DNA of 35,720 nucleotides from contig JAFTBX010000003.1 of the NCBI GenBank assembly GCA_017455005.1, positions 1-35,720 on the forward strand, in the 5' to 3' direction. Position 1 is the stretch's first letter. Every line of letters begins with the position of its first letter. Shown piece after piece: positions 1 to 7,321 of this stretch. The notes below the pieces were generated by a model that had not been told where the DNA came from, ran no database searches, and saw only the letters and a list, made by a program, of their open reading frames with translations. The DNA comes from Lachnospiraceae bacterium. Its GTDB lineage: Bacteria; Bacillota; Clostridia; Lachnospirales; Lachnospiraceae. A program made the translations under genes and the position numbers.

Positions 1-27
1 ATTTCCATTCATGACAGTAAAGTAAAG

Positions 28-64
28 CCGGGGCACTTCCGCTAAGGAAGCGCCCCGGTTTTTG
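28..64 (+). terminator. intrinsic terminator of an upstream gene
   Basis: CCGGGGC at 28-34 pairs with GCCCCGG at 52-58, and CTTCC pairs with GGAAG inside it across one A/C mismatch, with loop GCTAA. Five T follow. It ends a plus-strand transcript whose gene lies left of the window. Confidence 0.85.
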
Positions 65-114
65 ATCTCAGAAGCGGAATAACAGGAGAAGGTCGTCAGG
101 CATATTTTGAAGAT

Positions 115-140
115 AAAAAACCTCCTGATCATTCAGGAGG
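115..140 (-). terminator. intrinsic terminator of tRNA-Gln
   Basis: Read on the minus strand, an 8-bp stem (CCTCCTGA/TCAGGAGG, loop of 4) is followed by six T. It starts five bases after the tRNA discriminator base, so it ends the single-gene tRNA transcript. Confidence 0.85.
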
Positions 141-144
141 CTTA

Positions 145-216
145 CAGCGCTACAAGGATTCGAACCTTGAAATGACGGAGTCAGAGTCCGCTGCCTTACC
201 GTTTGGCTATAGCGCT
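145..216 (-). tRNA. tRNA-Gln (anticodon CTG)
   Basis: The minus strand folds as a 72-nt cloverleaf. The acceptor AGCGCTA pairs with TAGCGCT, the anticodon stem is GCGGA/TCCGT with loop CTCTGAC (anticodon CTG), and the T arm is CAAGG-TTCGAAT-CCTTG. The discriminator is G and no CCA is encoded. It has its own promoter and terminator. Confidence 0.93.
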
Positions 217-247
217 TTATGTGTCGCACATTTAATGTGCGAATGCT

Positions 248-275
248 ATTATAACACATTCTTTCGATTCGTCAA
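248..275 (-). promoter_or_regulatory. promoter of tRNA-Gln
   Basis: On the minus strand TTGACG (270-275) and TATAAT (248-253) are separated by 16 bases, with the tRNA 5' end about 31 bases downstream of the -10. The near-consensus form suits a stable RNA gene. Confidence 0.8.
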
Positions 276-378
276 GTACTTTCTTGCATGAATTCTTGCA
301 TCTTATTTCTACACAGGGTCTCTTACTGCATGTTGCGTGACGATCTCATCGAACATGGAAATGTCGCAAAAGTGTAGT

Positions 379-398
379 GAAATTAGGCGAAATTAGGC
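379..398 (+). repeat. tandem 10-bp repeat upstream of a TATATA box
   Basis: GAAATTAGGC occurs twice head to tail (379-388, 389-398), one helical turn apart. It lies where the -35 region would be for the A/T-rich TATATAAA at 405-412. This fits an activator or repressor site, but no partner protein can be named. The rest of 276-430 holds only a 9-bp direct repeat, TTCTTGCAT, at 281-289 and 293-301. Confidence 0.4.
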
Positions 399-430
399 GG
401 ATTTTATATAAAAAGTGGGGGAGAAGTGCC

Positions 431-481
431 ATGAAAAGGGCAAAAATCGCCTATTTTCTTGAAAAATGTAAAAAAGAGTGA
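431..481 (+). CDS. possible 16-residue leader peptide
   Basis: An ATG at 431 follows a strong GGGGGAG ribosome binding site by seven bases and opens a 16-codon frame (MKRAKIAYFLEKCKKE) ending with TGA at 479-481. It is not in frame with the phosphatase gene downstream, and the -35 box of that gene's promoter lies inside it. It may be a regulatory leader peptide or chance. There is no homology I recognise. Confidence 0.2.
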   Translation: MKRAKIAYFLEKCKKE

Positions 482-487
482 TATGAT
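459..487 (+). promoter_or_regulatory. promoter of the HAD phosphatase gene
   Basis: TTGAAA (459-464), a 17-base spacer and TATGAT (482-487) form a near-consensus promoter. Transcription should start near 494, so the coding region cannot begin at the in-frame TTG at 459 or ATG at 483. This supports the ATG at 528. Confidence 0.75.
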
Positions 488-527
488 ATTTGCGTTAGTT
501 GCAGAAAGGGAGCAGCCGGTAAGCATT

Positions 528-1202
528 ATGGATAAGCGATATGTATTATTTGATCTGGATGGTACCCTCACGGATTCCTATGAGGGCATCATCAATGCGT
601 TCAAATATGCGCTGCACAGGATGAAGATCGAGCCGAGACCCGAGACGTTCCGTAAGTATGTCGGACCTCCGGTCATGTGGTCCTTCCAGACATATTATGG
701 GATGGATGAAGCGCAGGCAGAGGAAGGCCTTGCCCTGTTCAGAGAGTATTACAGTGCGCAGGGTATCTTTGAGAACCGTGTGTATACCGGGGTTGAAGAG
801 ATGCTGCAGGTCCTGAACGCACACGGAAAGAAGCTCATGGTGGCGACGGCCAAGCCTGAGCATATGGCGCTGCGCGTCCTTGAGCATTTCGGACTGAGAG
901 ACTACTTCTGCTTTGTTGCCGGTATTACACATGACAAGTCCCCGACATTTGAGGACCCGACGATCAGGGCAAGCAAAGAAGAGGTTATCCGCCATGTCCT
1001 GAGGACAAACGGTATCCTGGATCCTGAGAATGCTGTCATGGTCGGTGACCGGTCCGGAGATATCAGGGCCGCGAGACAGTTTGGCATGCAGACGATCGGC
1101 GTGGCATACGGATACGGTACAGAAGAAGAACTGCGCACAGCCGGGGCGGATCACATCGCGGAAACACCCGGCAGAGTGGCAGAGATCATAGTCCAGTCCT
1201 GA
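528..1202 (+). CDS. HAD-family hydrolase, phosphoglycolate phosphatase-like
   Basis: This 224-residue protein is a haloacid dehalogenase-superfamily phosphatase of the Gph/PGP type. Motif I is DLDGT at residues 9-13 (nucleophile D9, acid D11), motif II is the threonine in the MVATAK stretch, and motif IV is the VGDRSGD segment near the C terminus. The inserted helical cap after motif I is typical of phosphoglycolate or pyrophosphate phosphatases, but the substrate cannot be read from sequence. The longer frame from a TTG at 459 is rejected because that TTG is the -35 box of a promoter. The ATG at 528 has an AAAGGGAG site about 15 bases upstream, a long but usable spacing. The gene appears to be transcribed alone and ends at a hairpin at 1242-1263. 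Confidence 0.85.
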   Translation: MDKRYVLFDLDGTLTDSYEGIINAFKYALHRMKIEPRPETFRKYVGPPVMWSFQTYYGMDEAQAEEGLALFREYYSAQGIFENRVYTGVEEMLQVLNAHGKKLMVATAKPEHMALRVLEHFGLRDYFCFVAGITHDKSPTFEDPTIRASKEEVIRHVLRTNGILDPENAVMVGDRSGDIRAARQFGMQTIGVAYGYGTEEELRTAGADHIAETPGRVAEIIVQS

Positions 1203-1232
1203 TTCATCTGATCAGACAGTATTGATTATGAA

Positions 1233-1275
1233 AGCGGTGCTGCAGGCAGCGAAAGCTGTCTGCGGTGCTTTTTTT
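1233..1275 (+). terminator. probable terminator after the HAD gene
   Basis: GCAGGCAGC (1242-1250) pairs with GCTGTCTGC (1255-1263) around a GAAA tetraloop with one G-T wobble. Outer AGC/GCT may add pairs. Seven T follow at 1269-1275. The gap of a few bases between stem and T run lowers confidence. Confidence 0.65.
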
Positions 1276-1309
1276 GTGCCGTAATGCGGCTTTATGCCGC
1301 TTCCGGGGA

Positions 1310-1513
1310 TTATTGCAGGCTGTCATCTGTGGATGCGATATCACTGAGGGAACAGCCGAGATACCTGCACAGCAGGTCAAGCGTAAAGAGAGAGACATTC
1401 TGGTCTTTCTTCAGCCTCTCGAGTGTCGGCGCGGAAAGCACGTCGAGGCGCACGAGAGCTGACGGACGCAGGTTATGCTTTTCCAGCTCCAGAAAGAGTT
1501 TGCGATACTTCAT
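1310..1513 (-). CDS. small Cro/C1-type helix-turn-helix protein (downstream member of pair)
   Basis: This 67-residue protein starts MKYRKLFLELEKHNL and looks like a compact XRE/Cro-type DNA-binding domain of the YozG/HTH_26 kind, with helices but no extra sensor domain. The longer frame to 1528 is not used: AGGAAG lies in its second and third codons and sits six bases before the ATG at 1513. Its opening resembles the neighbouring gene (MVSYRRLWDQLARCG), so the two look like tandem paralogues. Its start overlaps the end of the upstream gene by 41 bases, which implies translational coupling. Target genes are unknown, and autoregulation is likely from the nearby inverted repeat. The family call is by eye. 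Confidence 0.7.
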   Translation of the reverse strand: MKYRKLFLELEKHNLRPSALVRLDVLSAPTLERLKKDQNVSLFTLDLLCRYLGCSLSDIASTDDSLQ

Positions 1514-1718
1514 CATCTGCTTCCTCATAAAACTCTACAAGATCAAAAGGTTCGCAGTGAAGAATGCTGCAGAGACTGTCGATCGTATTGGTACGGACGT
1601 ATTGGTTTTTCCTGAGTGCGTTGAGTGATCCGGATGAGATCAGATGAGAACGGATCAGATCGTACTGCGAAATGCCGCAGCGGGCCAGCTGATCCCAGAG
1701 GCGACGGTAAGAAACCAT
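1473..1718 (-). CDS. small Cro/C1-type helix-turn-helix protein (upstream member of pair)
   Basis: This 81-residue protein (MVSYRRLWDQLARCGIS...) has the same layout as the overlapping downstream gene: an amphipathic first helix, a helix-turn-helix with a Ser/Thr-rich recognition part, and a short acidic C-terminal tail (EFYEEADDE). AGGA lies seven bases before its ATG, and a promoter with TATAAT stands about 45 bases upstream. The pair is transcribed opposite to the HAD and maf genes. It may be a transcription factor pair or the antitoxin-like half of a small regulatory module, but no toxin partner is visible. Confidence 0.72.
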   Translation of the reverse strand: MVSYRRLWDQLARCGISQYDLIRSHLISSGSLNALRKNQYVRTNTIDSLCSILHCEPFDLVEFYEEADDEVSQTLSGAGKA

Positions 1719-1761
1719 ATTGTTTTCCTGATATAAAGATGTGTTGGTAATTATCGGACAT

Positions 1762-1790
1762 ATTATAGATAATAGTAAACGATTTGTACA
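1762..1790 (-). promoter_or_regulatory. promoter of the paired HTH genes
   Basis: On the minus strand TGTACA (1785-1790), a 17-base spacer and TATAAT (1762-1767) lie upstream of the first HTH gene. A CGATTTG element (1780-1786) overlaps the -35 side. Confidence 0.65.
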
Positions 1791-1835
1791 GATGGAAAAA
1801 CATTAATATTTGTTAAGGCAAATCGTGACGATTTG
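1780..1835. promoter_or_regulatory. candidate operator: CGATTTG half-site plus perfect inverted repeat
   Basis: CAAATCG (1819-1825), spacer TGA and CGATTTG (1829-1835) form a perfect 7-bp inverted repeat. A third copy, CGATTTG at 1780-1786, overlaps the -35 of the HTH promoter. The repeat lies between the two divergent promoters of the HTH pair and maf, so it is a natural target for one of the HTH proteins. Confidence 0.55.
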
Positions 1836-1868
1836 TGTATATTTATGGGTTTTCTCATGTTCTTCGTC

Positions 1869-1897
1869 TTGCATCTTATGTAACTGAGGATTATAAT
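1869..1897 (+). promoter_or_regulatory. promoter of maf
   Basis: TTGCAT (1869-1874) and TATAAT (1892-1897) with a 17-base spacer lie about 70 bases before the maf start codon. Confidence 0.7.
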
Positions 1898-1968
1898 TTT
1901 AGAATATGGCGAATAAATGAATTTGAATACGGATTTTATTCGAATAAAACACAAAGGAAATATAATTT

Positions 1969-2577
1969 ATGGATGAAAATTTACAGGGCCATTCGGGACA
2001 GCTGGTGATACTTGCTTCAGCTTCACCCAGACGGCGTGAGCTGATGCAGCGTCTCGGAAGGCCGTTTGTATCAGAAACATCCCAGGCGAAGGAGATCGTC
2101 CCGCCGGAGATCAGCGTTTCGAAGACTGCGGAATACCTTTCCGGACTGAAAGCGCACGAGATATTTCAGAAACATGACGAAAGTGATCTGCTCGTGATCG
2201 GTTCGGATACGATCGTGGTGTGTGACGGGAAGATCTTCGGAAAACCTGCAGATGAAGAAGATGCATTTCGTATGCTGCGGTATCTCAGCGGCAAGTCGCA
2301 TGAAGTTCTGACCGGCGTGACATTCCTGTGGCGCAGACCTGGCGGAAAAGAGGGATGCCTCAGCTTCACATCCGAGACCAAGGTGATCTTCTATGATCTG
2401 TCGGACGAAGAGATCCGGGCATATATCGCAACCGGAGAGCCTATGGACAAGGCCGGCGCTTATGGGATACAGGACGACGGCGCACTGCTCATCCGGGGGA
2501 TCGAAGGAGACTATTACACCGTGATGGGATTTCCGATCGGTGAGATCAACAGGAGGCTGAAAGAATATGAACTGTAA
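1969..2577 (+). CDS. maf: Maf family nucleoside triphosphate pyrophosphatase
   Basis: This 202-residue protein is a Maf/YhdE-type pyrophosphatase, which hydrolyses non-canonical or modified nucleoside triphosphates to monophosphates and in Bacillus is linked to septum formation. The signature ASASPRRRELMQRLG lies near residue 16, the VIGSDTIVV strand carries the catalytic acidic residue, and GKPADEEDA and the GEPMDKAGAYGIQ loop complete the active site. AAAGGAA precedes the ATG. The last codons overlap the next gene by 11 bases, and the AGGAGG for that gene lies inside maf, so the two are co-translated. Confidence 0.93.
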   Translation: MDENLQGHSGQLVILASASPRRRELMQRLGRPFVSETSQAKEIVPPEISVSKTAEYLSGLKAHEIFQKHDESDLLVIGSDTIVVCDGKIFGKPADEEDAFRMLRYLSGKSHEVLTGVTFLWRRPGGKEGCLSFTSETKVIFYDLSDEEIRAYIATGEPMDKAGAYGIQDDGALLIRGIEGDYYTVMGFPIGEINRRLKEYEL

Positions 2578-3613
2578 GAAAATAGCACGGACATTATTTG
2601 CTGCAGTGATCGTCAGCACACTCTTTTCCATGCAGGCGCTGGCAGACTATGCAGTATATTCTTCAGGCGGAGATCTGCCGGCAGGACCCGGTACAGCCAC
2701 CGGCTCACCGGGCGTCATATACGCGCCGGGTGTTGTGCCCGGCAGTTCTTCGGGTCAGACTTACAATGTTGTAACCGTCGGTAATCAGACTACCGTGACT
2801 TCTGAAGCAGAAACGCAGGCACAGCCGGCTGCAGAGGCTCAGGCACAGCCTGAAACTGCGGCAGCGGCAGTCCCGGAGACACAGCCCGCAGCAGAAGCAG
2901 AGGCAGCTCCGGCGGCGGAAGCAGCGCAGGAGCAGACTGCACAGGGCGGATTTCAGTATGTGGACGGCGATCCCAACAGGGTCATGAGCAACGGCCGCGT
3001 GATCGATCTGACGAAGCCGATGGTGGCGCTCACCTATGACGATGGTCCTCAGACGAACGCGGGCAACCGGATCCTGGATGTGTTCGCGCGGTATGGGCAG
3101 CGTGCCACGTTCTTTATGGTCGGAGACCGCGTGCCGTCAAGAGCTGCGGAGGTCCAGCGTATGGTGGCGGAAGGCCATGAAGTTGCGAATCATACCTACA
3201 GCCACACTTATCTGAACAAAGTAGATGCCGCTACTATCCAGAGCCAGGTCGCAAAGTGCAACGATATCATCCAGCAGACCTGCGGCGTCAGACCGACGAT
3301 CATGCGTCTTCCGGGCGGCAACAAGAACTCTACGGTACTTCAGAACGTCAACATGCCGATCATTCTCTGGAATATCGATACGCAGGACTGGAAGACGCGT
3401 AATGCGCAGTCTACGATCAATGCGGTCATCGGACATGTCAGCAACGGCGACATTGTCCTGATGCATGAACTGTATGACGCAACTGCGCAGGCCACGGAAA
3501 CGATCGTCCCCACACTTGTGGAGCAGGGCTTCCAGCTTGTAACTGTTTCCGAAATGGCTGCACTCCGCGGCGTCAATTTAAGCCCTAACACTGTTTATTA
3601 CAGCTTTAAGTGA
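2567..3613 (+). CDS. secreted polysaccharide deacetylase (NodB domain)
   Basis: This 348-residue exported protein has an N-terminal signal peptide (about residues 1-26, cleavage after AQALA-like SMQALA), a low-complexity Ala/Glu/Gln/Pro linker (about 79-127) and a C-terminal NodB domain. NodB motifs are visible: TYDDGP at 156-161, the metal-binding NHTYSH with H209 and H213, RLPGG at 247-251, the WNIDTQDW strand with D271, and LMHE with H300. The family removes N-acetyl groups from peptidoglycan or other glycans, and the linker suggests it reaches into the cell wall. AGGAGG at 2551-2556 sets the ATG at 2567. A start inside the maf stop region shows one transcript. The substrate is unknown. 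Confidence 0.88.
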   Translation: MNCKKIARTLFAAVIVSTLFSMQALADYAVYSSGGDLPAGPGTATGSPGVIYAPGVVPGSSSGQTYNVVTVGNQTTVTSEAETQAQPAAEAQAQPETAAAAVPETQPAAEAEAAPAAEAAQEQTAQGGFQYVDGDPNRVMSNGRVIDLTKPMVALTYDDGPQTNAGNRILDVFARYGQRATFFMVGDRVPSRAAEVQRMVAEGHEVANHTYSHTYLNKVDAATIQSQVAKCNDIIQQTCGVRPTIMRLPGGNKNSTVLQNVNMPIILWNIDTQDWKTRNAQSTINAVIGHVSNGDIVLMHELYDATAQATETIVPTLVEQGFQLVTVSEMAALRGVNLSPNTVYYSFK

Positions 3614-3627
3614 TATTGGAGGTCCAT

Positions 3628-4857
3628 ATGATCAGAAGGGATATGTATCTTAAGAAGCTCGAGATGTATACCGGCAGGGATGTGGTCAAGATCATCACCG
3701 GCGTCAGAAGGTGCGGCAAGACAACTCTGCTGAAGCAGTTTATCGAGGAACTCAAAGAAAACGGTGTGCCTGAGGAAAATATCATCTACCTCAACTTTGA
3801 GGGAATGATCTATACCTATTTTAACAGGGCGGAAGGCCTGAGGGATATGCTCAGCGAGTTTATCAATCACACGGCCGGACATTGCTACATCTTCCTGGAT
3901 GAGGTTCAGAACGTGGAAGGCTGGGCGGAAGTCGCTTCAGAGATGCTGAACCTGTTTGACTGTGAGATCTTTGTTACTGCGTCCAACAGCAGCGTTTTTC
4001 AGTCGAATTTTGCAAATGTACTCGCTTACAGATATGTCAAGATCGACGTTTATCCTCTGACCTTCAGTGAATTTCTGGAGCTGACTGCGGATGAGAAGGG
4101 GCACCATGCGGAGGAAGGCGTTGAACAGCTCAGCAAAGACGAACTGTTCAGAGAGTATCTGAAACGCGGCGGCATGCCGGGCGTTTATGCCTTGAAGGAA
4201 GGCGTATCCGGACGCGATTATCTGAGCAACCTTTACAGCGCGATCCTTCTGAAGGATGTCGTTCAGTGCAACAAGCTCAGAGACATATCCCATATCGATA
4301 AGATCATGGAGTATATCCTGACGCGCATCGGAGAGACCTTCTCACCCAAGGCGATCCGTGACTATGTCAAGCAGCAGGGCATCACGATCTCGGTAGATAC
4401 GGTCTATTCTTTCCTGGAGGCGCTGACCGGCGCGTTCCTGATCTATAAGGTACCGCGTTTCGACATCAAAGCGGACCGGGAGCTGGAGACCCAGGAGAAG
4501 TATTACATCTGTGATCTTGCGATGCGCAACGCCGTGATGGGAGACGAGGGCGCTTCTGAAGAAGCGTGTCTTGAGAATGTACTGCAGATGGAGATGCTGA
4601 CGCGTGGGTTCTCCATGTATGTCGGCAAGTTTGGCGCAAACCAGATCGACTTCATGGCAGTGAAGGGCGAAGACAGGACCTATCTCAACTGCTGTGCTTC
4701 CATAGAGGAAAAGGAGGCAGTCAGAAAAGAGTTCGGACCTCTCACACGTATCCGGGACAATTATTTCAAGATGGTACTGACGATGGATCCGGAAACAAAG
4801 GTCAACAAGGGCGGCATCATCAACTATCCTCTGATCAATTTCCTTGCACAGGGATAA
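3628..4857 (+). CDS. AAA_14/DUF4143 family ATP-binding protein
   Basis: This 409-residue protein has an N-terminal P-loop ATPase domain with Walker A TGVRRCGKT (residues 24-32), Walker B YIFLDE (87-92) and the TASNSS sensor-like segment. The PLTFSEF motif and a C-terminal half typical of DUF4143 follow, where a restriction-endonuclease-like fold is usual. Such proteins are common in gut anaerobes, often in many copies, and their function is not established. A frame starting with GTG at 3610 exists, but GGAGGT at 3618-3623 lies inside it and points to the ATG at 3628. It may be cotranscribed with the deacetylase and ends at a bidirectional terminator. Confidence 0.85.
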   Translation: MIRRDMYLKKLEMYTGRDVVKIITGVRRCGKTTLLKQFIEELKENGVPEENIIYLNFEGMIYTYFNRAEGLRDMLSEFINHTAGHCYIFLDEVQNVEGWAEVASEMLNLFDCEIFVTASNSSVFQSNFANVLAYRYVKIDVYPLTFSEFLELTADEKGHHAEEGVEQLSKDELFREYLKRGGMPGVYALKEGVSGRDYLSNLYSAILLKDVVQCNKLRDISHIDKIMEYILTRIGETFSPKAIRDYVKQQGITISVDTVYSFLEALTGAFLIYKVPRFDIKADRELETQEKYYICDLAMRNAVMGDEGASEEACLENVLQMEMLTRGFSMYVGKFGANQIDFMAVKGEDRTYLNCCASIEEKEAVRKEFGPLTRIRDNYFKMVLTMDPETKVNKGGIINYPLINFLAQG

Positions 4858-4874
4858 ATCATAAAACTAAAAAC

Positions 4875-4898
4875 GGCGGCTCGTATGAGCCGCCTTTT
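4875..4898. terminator. bidirectional terminator between convergent genes
   Basis: GGCGGCTC (4875-4882) and GAGCCGCC (4887-4894) form a perfect 8-bp stem with loop GTAT. TTTT follows on the plus strand and GTTTTT on the minus strand, so it serves both the ATPase gene and hpf. Confidence 0.9.
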
Positions 4899-4924
4899 GT
4901 TATGCTGTTAACCAGCCGTTATGA

Positions 4925-5458
4925 TTATTCTTCGGGTTCGATCAGACCGTAGGAGTTGTTCTTTCTCTTATAAACAACGCAGGTCTCGTTGGTCTCAGCA
5001 TCCTTGAATACGAAGAAGTTGTGTCCGAGCAGATCCATCTGCATGCATGCCTCTTCGGGAGACATCGGCTTGAAATCAAACTTCTTGACCTTTTCGATAC
5101 GGATCTCCGCGTCGTCATCATAAGTCTCTTCCTCTTCGACAAAGAGAGAGGAGAAGGACTCTGCGCTCTGTGTTCTGTCGATCAGTCTGGTGCGGTGGCG
5201 TCTGATCTGACGCTCGAGAACTTCTTCTACCAGATCAAGGGAGACCTGGAGATCAGTGGATCTTTCCTCCGCACGGATAATGGTGCCTTTGGTCGGGATC
5301 GTGACTTCTATGGTGATATCGTCCTTCTGGGTGGACAGGGTTACATTGGCGACGGTGTCTTCCTTGAAGAACTTGCCGAGCTTGCCCAGTTTCTTTACGA
5401 TCAGCTCTTCCGTCTTGTCGCCTACATTGATGTTTCGTCCGGTAATGTTGAATTTCAT
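4925..5458 (-). CDS. hpf: long-form ribosome hibernation promoting factor (HPF/RaiA)
   Basis: This 177-residue protein has the N-terminal S30AE domain (MKFNITGRNINVG... to about 100) that binds the 30S decoding region. A charged linker follows, then the C-terminal dimerisation domain (about 120-177, FDFKPMSPEEACMQMDLLGHNFFVF) found only in long HPF. It joins two 70S ribosomes into 100S particles in resting cells. AGGGAAG precedes the ATG. An extended -10 lies upstream, and the roughly 75-base leader carries a small GTCTGC/GCAGAC hairpin. It is a monocistronic gene facing the ATPase gene. Confidence 0.95.
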   Translation of the reverse strand: MKFNITGRNINVGDKTEELIVKKLGKLGKFFKEDTVANVTLSTQKDDITIEVTIPTKGTIIRAEERSTDLQVSLDLVEEVLERQIRRHRTRLIDRTQSAESFSSLFVEEEETYDDDAEIRIEKVKKFDFKPMSPEEACMQMDLLGHNFFVFKDAETNETCVVYKRKNNSYGLIEPEE

Positions 5459-5539
5459 AAATTACACTTCCCTTCGTTTATGATGATAAATACACAGGTG
5501 TCTGCTTACGGCAGACGCTTCTGCATTTATTACATATTC

Positions 5540-5548
5540 AGTATATCA
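5540..5548 (-). promoter_or_regulatory. extended -10 promoter of hpf
   Basis: On the minus strand TGATATACT is a TGn-extended -10. No good -35 is visible 17 bases upstream. Stress or stationary-phase control would fit the gene, but nothing in the sequence proves it. Confidence 0.5.
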
Positions 5549-5671
5549 CAGAACCGTCGTTCGTTCGACAGGTTTTATCTTCCGTGAGGCATTTTTTAAA
5601 ACATTTCGTTTCCGGGTTCCCGTATCCGGGGGCGCGTACATCAGGAGTACAGCAAGGAACAGCTTGTGTGC

Positions 5672-5700
5672 TTGTGGAATAAGCCGAAGTCTGGTAGAAT
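5672..5700 (+). promoter_or_regulatory. promoter of the deaminase gene
   Basis: TTGTGG (5672-5677), a 17-base spacer and TAGAAT (5695-5700) with an upstream TGn. The start codon is 27 bases downstream of the -10. Confidence 0.65.
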
Positions 5701-5726
5701 GATGAGATAGGAATGAGGAGGTTCTC

Positions 5727-6215
5727 ATGGAAAGACGCGACAAAACCAATTATTATCTGGACCTTGCGGACGTGGTCTCCAAGAGAGGAACCTGCATTCG
5801 CAGGAACTTCGGCGCTGTCATCGTGAAGAACGATGAGGTGATCTCCACCGGCTATGTGGGAGCACCGCGCGGCAGAAAGAACTGTTCGGATCTCGGGTAC
5901 TGCGTCCGGCAGAAGATGCAGATTCCCCGCGGAGAACGGTATGAGCTCTGCAGAAGTGTTCACGCCGAGGCTAATGCTATCATCAGTGCTTCCAGGGATA
6001 AGATGATCAACTCTACGCTGTACCTATCCGGCAGAGAGAAGGATACAGGCAGTTATGTCAAGGATGCCTGCTGCTGCTCTATGTGCAAGCGGATGGTGAT
6101 CAATGCCGGCATTGAAAAAGTGGTGGTCAGGGATGACGATGATCACTACAGAGTGATCAATGTCAGAGACTGGATCGAGGATGATGAGTCACTGGATGGG
6201 AAGTTCGGCTACTGA
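5727..6215 (+). CDS. dCMP deaminase / ComEB-type cytidine deaminase family protein
   Basis: This 162-residue zinc hydrolase contains the HAEAN motif (H79 ligand, E81 proton shuttle) and the second zinc motif DACCCSMC, with C117 and C120 as likely ligands. The usual proline before the first cysteine of PCxxC is replaced by cysteine, so three cysteines stand in a row. ComEB-type proteins deaminate dCMP to dUMP for thymidylate synthesis. AGGAGG lies seven bases before the ATG. It has its own promoter and no clear terminator before the dehydrogenase genes. Confidence 0.85.
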   Translation: MERRDKTNYYLDLADVVSKRGTCIRRNFGAVIVKNDEVISTGYVGAPRGRKNCSDLGYCVRQKMQIPRGERYELCRSVHAEANAIISASRDKMINSTLYLSGREKDTGSYVKDACCCSMCKRMVINAGIEKVVVRDDDDHYRVINVRDWIEDDESLDGKFGY

Positions 6216-6274
6216 ACAGCGATTCCTTCGACATTTTTAAGAAATATAAAAAGAAAAGAAAATCAATCGGATAG

Positions 6275-6343
6275 GGCAGGCGGTGAACTTGACATGAGCG
6301 GCGTTTGGTGGTAGTTTGTATAAACGCGGGTCATTGGCCTGCC
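6275..6343 (+). promoter_or_regulatory. nested inverted repeats in the leader of the E1 genes
   Basis: GGCAGGC (6275-6281) matches GCCTGCC (6337-6343), TGAC (6290-6293) matches GTCA (6330-6333), and GCGTTT (6301-6306) matches AAACGC (6322-6327). The pairs are nested. A consensus -35, TTGACA, lies at 6289-6294 but the best -10-like TATAAA (6319-6324) is too far from it. Either the RNA folds into one long imperfect hairpin just before the start codon, or the outer repeats, 62 bp apart, are paired operators. Confidence 0.45.
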
Positions 6344-6352
6344 TGGGTAAAC

Positions 6353-7321
6353 ATGACTAATTTTTACGATAAAGATTTTTATAGAGAACTGATGATCCGC
6401 ATGATGCGGGTCAACAGGTTTGAAGAGGCGGCAAAGGCACTGTTCGGCAAAGGAATGGTGCATGGGACGCTTCATCTTTGTGTAGGTGAAGAAGCTTCCG
6501 TCGTCGGAAGTACAGCGGCACTGAAGGAACAGGATTATATCCTGACGACGCATCGAGGACATGGTGAAAGCATCGGCAAAGGCGCTGATATGCGCGCCAT
6601 GATGGCCGAGATTCTGGGACGCGCATCCGGGACGAACGGCGGAATCGGCGGTTCAATGCATGTCTGCGACCTTGCACACGGCGTCATCGGATCCAACGGT
6701 ATTGTTGGAGCAGGTACTCCCACGGCATGCGGCGCGGCACTCACGATCAAACTGAAGAAGCTTCAGGACAGAGTGTCGGTCAGCTTTTTCGGCGACGGCG
6801 CGGCCAATTCCGGCGGCGTTCTTGAGTCCATGAATCTCGCCGGAGTCTGGAAGCTTCCGATCATTTTTGTATGTATAGATAATTATTACGCGGTCTCAAC
6901 GCCGGTTGCGAAGGCATCAGCCGATCCGGATCTTACGAAGAGAGCGATCCCCTTCGGGATGAAAGCATTTGAAGCTGACGGCAACGATGTTCTTGCCGTT
7001 TATGAGACTATGTCGGAAGCAAGGAAGCATGTAATCAGGCAGGGCGGTCCCTGTCTTGTCGTGCTTCATACTTACCGTATTTCGGGCCACTCCAGATCGG
7101 ACCATAACTGCTACAGAACGGAGCAGGAGATGGAGGCATGGAGGGCGAAGGGACCGATCCTGCGTTTTGGAAACTGGCTGGAGGAAAACGGACTGTTCAG
7201 TCGGGACGAGATCAACGAAATGGGTGCTGCGGTTGACCGGGAGATCGAAGATGTGGTCAGCTGGGCTTTAAAGCAGCCCTATCCGGAGACCGACGGTCTC
7301 GAAGATATGGTTTATGTCTGA
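6353..7321 (+). CDS. thiamine diphosphate-dependent dehydrogenase E1 alpha subunit (AcoA/PdhA-like)
   Basis: This 322-residue protein is the alpha subunit of a 2-oxoacid or acetoin dehydrogenase E1. The thiamine diphosphate motif begins with GDG at 147-149 and ends with VCIDNYYA (N177); the usual paired asparagines appear as Asp-Asn. HRGHG (68-72) and TNGGIGGSMH (94-103) are also conserved. The length matches AcoA (about 325). A frame from TTG at 6305 adds 16 residues with no homology, and the ATG at 6353 begins the conserved MTNFYDKDFYRELM; no strong ribosome binding site precedes it. It overlaps the beta gene by eight bases. Lipoyl E2 and E3 genes are not nearby, so the substrate (pyruvate, acetoin or a branched-chain oxoacid) is open. 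Confidence 0.85.
   Translation: MTNFYDKDFYRELMIRMMRVNRFEEAAKALFGKGMVHGTLHLCVGEEASVVGSTAALKEQDYILTTHRGHGESIGKGADMRAMMAEILGRASGTNGGIGGSMHVCDLAHGVIGSNGIVGAGTPTACGAALTIKLKKLQDRVSVSFFGDGAANSGGVLESMNLAGVWKLPIIFVCIDNYYAVSTPVAKASADPDLTKRAIPFGMKAFEADGNDVLAVYETMSEARKHVIRQGGPCLVVLHTYRISGHSRSDHNCYRTEQEMEAWRAKGPILRFGNWLEENGLFSRDEINEMGAAVDREIEDVVSWALKQPYPETDGLEDMVYV

Noticed and set aside
459..527. TTG start giving a 247-residue HAD protein
   Set aside because: The TTG is the first three bases of a -35 hexamer with a 17-base spacer to TATGAT, so transcription starts downstream of it.
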